Shown here piece by piece: positions 59,915-64,000 of a stretch of 64,000 nucleotides of DNA. Each line of letters opens with the position of its first letter. The stretch's first letter is position 1. Both the position numbers and the translations under genes were made by a program. The DNA is taken from the NCBI RefSeq assembly GCF_004661485.1, contig NZ_PQVH01000008.1, forward strand, positions 1 to 64,000, written 5' to 3'. The stretch comes from Methylotenera oryzisoli (GTDB taxonomy: Bacteria; Pseudomonadota; Gammaproteobacteria; Burkholderiales; Methylophilaceae). The notes under the pieces are model-generated. The model saw only the letters and a program-made list of their open reading frames with translations. It made no database searches and was not told where the DNA came from.

Positions 59915-61717
59915 ATGTATCAGCAATTGAGTGTCAAGCAGTTAAAGCCTGTCGTTAATGTGTTGTTAATGGCAACTACTGTTTTAGTGACCGCATGTTC
60001 CGGCTTGGAAAACCAGCACTCATCATCCACACAAAAAGATTGGCCTATCCATGGTGGCGATTACACCAACCAGCGTTTATCACCTCTGACGCAAATTAAT
60101 ACGCAAACGGTTAGCAGGCTATCATTAGCCTGGTCTTTTAAAACCGGCGTATCCGCTAGCTTTCAAGCTACGCCAATCGTGCAGGGTGGCATCATGTATG
60201 TCGCTTTACCTTTTAATCATGTAGCCGCGCTTGATGCTAAGACCGGTAAGCAGATTTGGCGTTACGAGCATACCCGCAAAGCAGATTGGAAAATGTGTTG
60301 TGGGCCAGCTAATCGTGGCGTGGCGGTGAGCGATGGCAAAGTATTTATTGGTACTGTGGATGCAAGGCTCATTGCTTTGGATGCAAAATCGGGGCGTAAA
60401 CTGTGGGACATTGATGTCGCTGAAGATACCGCGTTAACTGAAAATACAGGTTTACTCAGCAAAGCAGACGCTAAAAGTAAAAAGGAAATGTATGGCGGTA
60501 CCGGAATTGGCATTGCAATGGCACCGGTGGTATATAACGGCAAGGTCATTGTAGGTGTTACTGGCGTTGGCTATGGGCTGCATATTGACCAGCCAAGATT
60601 AGATGCACCACTCGGTGCTGTTGTCGGGGTGAGTGGTCAATATGGGCGCCCTGGTTTCTTGGCCGCCTATGATGTACATAATGGCGAAAAAGTATGGCAG
60701 TTTGACACGATTCCATCCCAAGGCTGGGAAGGAAAGTTCGCTGAAACCACCTCTGATGGTGTATCACTTAATCGTAATATTGCTGCTGAAAAAGAAAATC
60801 TGAAAACACATCAAGATGCCTGGAAGTTTGGTGGCGGTTCTGCGTGGACTACCCCAGCGATTGATACAAAAACCAATACGCTATTTTTTGGCACAGGCAA
60901 TCCTTCACCACAGATGAATGATGTATCTCGTCCGGGTGATAATTTATATACCGTATCTCTGGTTGCCTTAAATACCGAAACAGGAAAGATTAAATGGCAT
61001 TATCAGCAAGTGCCCCATGATATTTGGGGCTACGATGTAGCGAGCCCGCCAGTGCTGTTTGATTATGTGAAAAATGGTAAAAAAATTGCTGCGGTTGGAC
61101 AGGCTGGTAAAACCGGCTGGTACTACGTGAATGACCGAGCAACTGGCGCTTTGTTAAACAAGTCCGATGCTTTTGTACCGCAGCATAATATGTTTGCCAA
61201 AGCAACGAAAGAGGGCACCGTATTGTATCCAGGCATACTAGGCGGCTCAAACTGGAGCCCCAGTGCATTGGATGAAAGTAGCCAAACCAGCTATGTGGCT
61301 GGCATACATGCGCCGATTAAATATACTTTAGTGGAAGAACCAGCCAAGGGCGATTTACCTGCCATACAGTATGTCTCGTCTGAGCCAACCAATGATGCGC
61401 GCTGGGGTGTGTTGTCTGCAATTAATTTAAGCACCGGCAAAATGCGCTGGCAGGTGAAAACGGAGCAGCCGTTAATGGGTGGTCTGCTGGTCACACGCGG
61501 CGGCCTAGTGTTTATGGGGGAAGGCAATGGCTACTTTAAAGCTTATAACAGTCTTACCGGCCAACAAGTTTGGCAGTCAAAAGCCACTGCAGGAGTTAAT
61601 GCACCGCCCATTAGTTATGAGGTTGATGGTGTGCAATATGTTGCCGTAGTCGCTGGAGGCAATGCTATTTTTGGTTTTCCTGCTGGGGATGAAGTTCTGG
61701 TTTACGCACTCCATTAA
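59915..61717 (+). CDS. PQQ-type beta-propeller lipoprotein with atypical metal site
   Basis: 600 residues from ATG 59915, eight bases after AAGGA; an in-frame ATG at 59906 overlaps that site. Lipoprotein signal with VTAC, lipidated Cys28. The propeller shows repeated units (HVAALDAKTGKQIWRYE, RLIALDAKSGRKLWDID, FLAAYDVHNGEKVWQFD) and the vicinal Cys pair C128-C129 (KMCCGPAN) of quinoprotein alcohol dehydrogenases. N329 (GTGNPSP) is kept. The catalytic Asp of the usual W-D-Y is Gly372 (HDIWGYDV) and the metal-binding Glu of SGAE is replaced (SGQYG). So it may bind PQQ yet not work as a methanol-type dehydrogenase. It is followed 16 bases on by a GDSL lipoprotein. Confidence 0.82.
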   Translation: MYQQLSVKQLKPVVNVLLMATTVLVTACSGLENQHSSSTQKDWPIHGGDYTNQRLSPLTQINTQTVSRLSLAWSFKTGVSASFQATPIVQGGIMYVALPFNHVAALDAKTGKQIWRYEHTRKADWKMCCGPANRGVAVSDGKVFIGTVDARLIALDAKSGRKLWDIDVAEDTALTENTGLLSKADAKSKKEMYGGTGIGIAMAPVVYNGKVIVGVTGVGYGLHIDQPRLDAPLGAVVGVSGQYGRPGFLAAYDVHNGEKVWQFDTIPSQGWEGKFAETTSDGVSLNRNIAAEKENLKTHQDAWKFGGGSAWTTPAIDTKTNTLFFGTGNPSPQMNDVSRPGDNLYTVSLVALNTETGKIKWHYQQVPHDIWGYDVASPPVLFDYVKNGKKIAAVGQAGKTGWYYVNDRATGALLNKSDAFVPQHNMFAKATKEGTVLYPGILGGSNWSPSALDESSQTSYVAGIHAPIKYTLVEEPAKGDLPAIQYVSSEPTNDARWGVLSAINLSTGKMRWQVKTEQPLMGGLLVTRGGLVFMGEGNGYFKAYNSLTGQQVWQSKATAGVNAPPISYEVDGVQYVAVVAGGNAIFGFPAGDEVLVYALH

Positions 61718-61732
61718 TGCACTGGATGTTAA

Positions 61733-62374
61733 ATGATTAAACGCTTATTAGTTGCTGCAACTTTGCTCTTGTTGGCAGCTTGCGGCTCAGGCCAGCAGTT
61801 TACTGCACTCTCAGCCAATGCCAATGTTGTCGTTCTAGGAGATAGCCTAACTTATGGTACGGGTGCCGCAAGTGGTGAAGATTACGTGAGCTTATTGAGC
61901 AACAGTACTGGTTGGAATATCATGAATGCAGGTATTCCAGGCAATACCTCTGCAGATGGTTTGGATAGGCTTGACGCACTATTAGCACCACATGATGATG
62001 GCTCACAGAAAATCGATTTGCTCATTGTCGAGCTTGGCGGTAATGACTTTTTACGGCACATTCCTGAAGCAGAAACTGTGCATAACTTAAGTGCAATACT
62101 GGCAAAAAGCAAAGCGCGCAGCATTAACACAGTGTTAATTGCGATCCCAAAGTTTAGTCCGATAGGAGCAGCGTTGGGTAGTCTTGAAGATCATCCTTTG
62201 TATGAAAAGCTCGCGGAGCAGACTAATACGCCGCTGGTAGAAGATGTGTTTTCTGATGTGCTGGCAAAAAATAGCCTGAAAGCAGACCCAGTGCATCCTA
62301 ATGCAGATGGTTATCGCATCGTAGCAAGTGGCTTAAAAAGTGCTTTATCGGACTTGGGATTGTTAAAGCACTAA
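61733..62374 (+). CDS. GDSL/SGNH-family lipoprotein hydrolase
   Basis: 213 residues. Lipoprotein signal MIKRLLVAATLLLLAAC. All four SGNH blocks are present: VVLGDSLTYGTG (nucleophile Ser), NAGIPGNTSADG, ELGGNDFLRHIP and the catalytic DPVHPNADGY. This resembles TesA-type arylesterase / lysophospholipase. As a lipoprotein it probably faces the periplasm. It lies 16 bases after the PQQ gene, so the two are likely co-transcribed, though no shared pathway is evident. Confidence 0.88.
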   Translation: MIKRLLVAATLLLLAACGSGQQFTALSANANVVVLGDSLTYGTGAASGEDYVSLLSNSTGWNIMNAGIPGNTSADGLDRLDALLAPHDDGSQKIDLLIVELGGNDFLRHIPEAETVHNLSAILAKSKARSINTVLIAIPKFSPIGAALGSLEDHPLYEKLAEQTNTPLVEDVFSDVLAKNSLKADPVHPNADGYRIVASGLKSALSDLGLLKH

Positions 62375-62381
62375 AATCCGC

Positions 62382-62642
62382 TTAATTCGAATGCGTGATT
62401 TTCAGATATAGCACTACACACGCCAGTATGAAGGTGATACTGTTGGCAATAATAATTGGCCAACATGTCATCAGGACGCCATACACCAGCCAGCCAAACA
62501 CGCCTAAGCTAAATATGCTGTACATAGGTAGAGATACGCCAGATAAATCCCTAGTTTTCCAAGAGTGTAGTGCTTGCGGCACAAAGGCAAATGTCGTTAA
62601 AAATGCTGATAAATAACCTATAAAATCTGTCATGTTCAGCAT
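62382..62642 (-). CDS. SemiSWEET-type small transporter
   Basis: 86 residues with three membrane helices, the SemiSWEET layout: IGYLSAFLTTFAFVPQALHSWKTRDLSGVSL (PQ motif in the first helix), YSIFSLGVFGWLVYGVLM and IIANSITFILACVVLYL. SemiSWEETs work as dimers moving sugars. It ends close to the + strand GDSL gene (7-base gap, convergent) and its start abuts the stop of the DUF808 gene, so the two form one - strand unit. Confidence 0.9.
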   Translation of the reverse strand: MLNMTDFIGYLSAFLTTFAFVPQALHSWKTRDLSGVSLPMYSIFSLGVFGWLVYGVLMTCWPIIIANSITFILACVVLYLKITHSN

Positions 62643-63574
62643 TAGCTCGCCTTAGTTACTGGTAATAGTTTTTTAACAGCCAGCATTGCTACCAAGGCCG
62701 CAATTCCTGCAACTACACCAAATAATCCATTTAATAAGGTTGGGGTAATGCTTTGCAGAAAACCACTACTCATGCCATTACCGATATGCTCAATGGCGTG
62801 ATGTACCACTGGTATACCGTGAACCAAAATCGCACCACCTACTAAGAACATGGCAGCAGTGCCAACCACTGATAACGTTTTCATCATGTGCGGTGCAAAC
62901 CATAAAATGCCGAAGCCAAGTTTACGTTTTAAGCTGGCGAGTATGGTGTGGCCTTTGCAGCTCGCTAGATATAAACCACCATCATCCAATTTTACAATCC
63001 CAGCGACTAAGCCATAAACACCAACGGTCATTATGACGGCAATCCCTGTTAGCACTAATATTTGCTGCGTAAAGGCTGCGGTTGCCACCGTGCCTAAAGT
63101 AATGACAATGATTTCAGCTGAGAGCACAAAGTCTGTGCGAATGGCACCTTTGATTTTTTCTGTCTCGAGTACTTCTAAGGTTTTACTCTCGTCCAGACCA
63201 ATCATTTTTTTAGGATCATGATGTACGGTTTCTTCAGCATGAAAATACTTATGAAACAGCTTTTCAACACCTTCAAAGCACAAAAATAAACCACCTAGCA
63301 TCAGTAGCGGTGTAACTAGCCAATTGGCTAAAGCGCTGATCACCAGTGCCAAAGGTACTAAAATGACCTTGTTCACAGCAGAGCCTTTGGCTACAGCCCA
63401 AACCACGGGCAATTCTCTATCGGCATTCACGCCAGCAACTTGCTGAGCATTCAGCGCCAAGTCATCTCCCAATACCCCCGCGGTTTTTTTTGCCGCAACT
63501 TTAGTCATGACAGATACATCATCTAAGATGGTTGCGATATCATCAATCAGCGTTAAAAGACTTGCCCCGGCCAT
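62642..63574 (-). CDS. DUF808 membrane protein (YedI-like)
   Basis: 310 residues. It begins [46 protein letters not shown], the invariant DUF808 opening, followed by [13 protein letters not shown]. Six or so membrane segments ([61 protein letters not shown], and more). Function unknown; E. coli YedI is the namesake. It shares its last base with the SemiSWEET start and is divergent from the P-type ATPase. Confidence 0.9.
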   Translation of the reverse strand: MAGASLLTLIDDIATILDDVSVMTKVAAKKTAGVLGDDLALNAQQVAGVNADRELPVVWAVAKGSAVNKVILVPLALVISALANWLVTPLLMLGGLFLCFEGVEKLFHKYFHAEETVHHDPKKMIGLDESKTLEVLETEKIKGAIRTDFVLSAEIIVITLGTVATAAFTQQILVLTGIAVIMTVGVYGLVAGIVKLDDGGLYLASCKGHTILASLKRKLGFGILWFAPHMMKTLSVVGTAAMFLVGGAILVHGIPVVHHAIEHIGNGMSSGFLQSITPTLLNGLFGVVAGIAALVAMLAVKKLLPVTKAS

Positions 63575-63669
63575 GATTGCTCGTTTCTACACAAAAGTTA
63601 AAGGTTAATTAGGTTGACGAGGATTATAATGGATTACCAACATAATCATCTTTACTGATACTAAAAATC

Positions 63670-64000
63670 ATGGCTAATCAAGCAAATAGTGAACGGGCAT
63701 TAGCGATTAAAGGCATGACTTGTGCATCTTGCGCGAACCGAGTCGAAAAGGCACTACTTAAAGTGTCAGGGGTGCTCAGTGCGGAGGTTAACCTCGCTTT
63801 AGAAACTGCGCAGGTTGCTGCTGTAGACAACGTCACAATAAAGCAGTTAATCGATGCCGTGGTCGCTGCAGGCTACCAAGCGCAGTCATTAAACGCAGAG
63901 CAGGACAGAGTTGAACATCTGGCAAGTGTGGTCCAACAGCATCAGTGGTGGCCGAGTGCGCTTGCAGCCATGTTCTCGCTACCGCTAGTGATTGCAATGA
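63670..64000 (+). CDS. Heavy-metal (copper) P-type ATPase, N-terminal part
   Basis: The first 110 codons of a gene that runs out of the window. Residues 9-75 are a heavy-metal-associated domain with the metal site GMTCASCANRVEKAL, followed by SGVLSAEVNLALETAQV. A first membrane segment begins near WWPSALAAMFSLPLVIAM. CopA-type copper exporters have this layout, but the part that fixes the ion (CPC motif) is outside the window. Confidence 0.85.
   Translation, partial: MANQANSERALAIKGMTCASCANRVEKALLKVSGVLSAEVNLALETAQVAAVDNVTIKQLIDAVVAAGYQAQSLNAEQDRVEHLASVVQQHQWWPSALAAMFSLPLVIAM

Noticed and set aside
59915-61717. Methanol dehydrogenase (mxaF or xoxF)
   Set aside because: It is a lipoprotein, lacks the WDY catalytic Asp and the SGAE Glu, and has no mxaG/mxaJ-type neighbours.

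Overview
The window looks like a chromosome segment of a methylotrophic betaproteobacterium, most like Methylophilaceae (Methylotenera and relatives). This is an inference from the moderate GC content, the protein families and the gene neighbourhoods; no marker such as 16S rRNA is present.

Region 1 (1-15321) is the late half of a myovirus-type prophage, all on the + strand. It runs: end of a head gene, HK97/lambdoid-type head-completion genes (gp6-like connector, head closure, gp10-like), then a Mu-type contractile tail module (tail terminator, DUF2635, sheath, tube, chaperone with a -1 frameshift, tape measure, gpN, gpP, gp45, gp46, gp47, gp48). Tail fibre and fibre chaperone follow, then accessory genes and a lysis cassette (two holin candidates, amidase, Rz with an embedded Rz1). 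HK97-type head plus Mu-type tail is the mosaic known from Shigella phage SfV. The early half, including any integrase or transposase, lies left of the window. The right edge is a hairpin, a 10-bp direct repeat and a tRNA-Arg(CCT) gene.

Region 2 (15594-19435) is a four-gene glycolipid operon (GT39-like transferase, polyprenyl-phosphate GT2, GtrA flippase, YdjC/ChbG deacetylase). It has the parts list of a lipid A amino-sugar or O-antigen decoration pathway and sits directly beside the prophage. Region 3 (20188-25912) is a second envelope operon: a membrane GH17 protein, a GH17-GT2 fusion and an OpgB-like phosphoglycerol transferase. Together they could make and decorate a periplasmic beta-glucan.

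Region 4 (26031-34913) is mostly on the - strand: uup, rep and an RbgA-like GTPase, then a five-gene operon of an ECF-type sigma factor with small periplasmic repeat proteins. It ends with a + strand methyltransferase, a secreted protein paralogous to one at 19.5 kb, and tRNA-Lys(CTT).

Region 5 (35000-53896) is rich in signalling genes: an orphan GspE/PilB ATPase with MshEN-like repeats, a histidine kinase / REC / REC-GGDEF-EAL operon, a CHASE3-GGDEF protein that seems to start at AUU, a CPA2 antiporter, a LysR/DUF2798 pair, a large double-sensor CheW protein behind a structured leader, and a PAS-GGDEF-EAL protein whose upstream region has a perfect FNR/Anr-type box. Three GGDEF proteins plus a possible c-di-GMP-binding ATPase suggest surface or motility control.

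Region 6 (54026-64000) holds hrpA, a TonB-like proline-rich protein, a Cys-rich small membrane protein, a PQQ beta-propeller lipoprotein with an atypical metal site, a GDSL lipoprotein, a SemiSWEET, a DUF808 protein and the start of a copper-type P-ATPase. No CRISPR array, rRNA or insertion sequence was seen.
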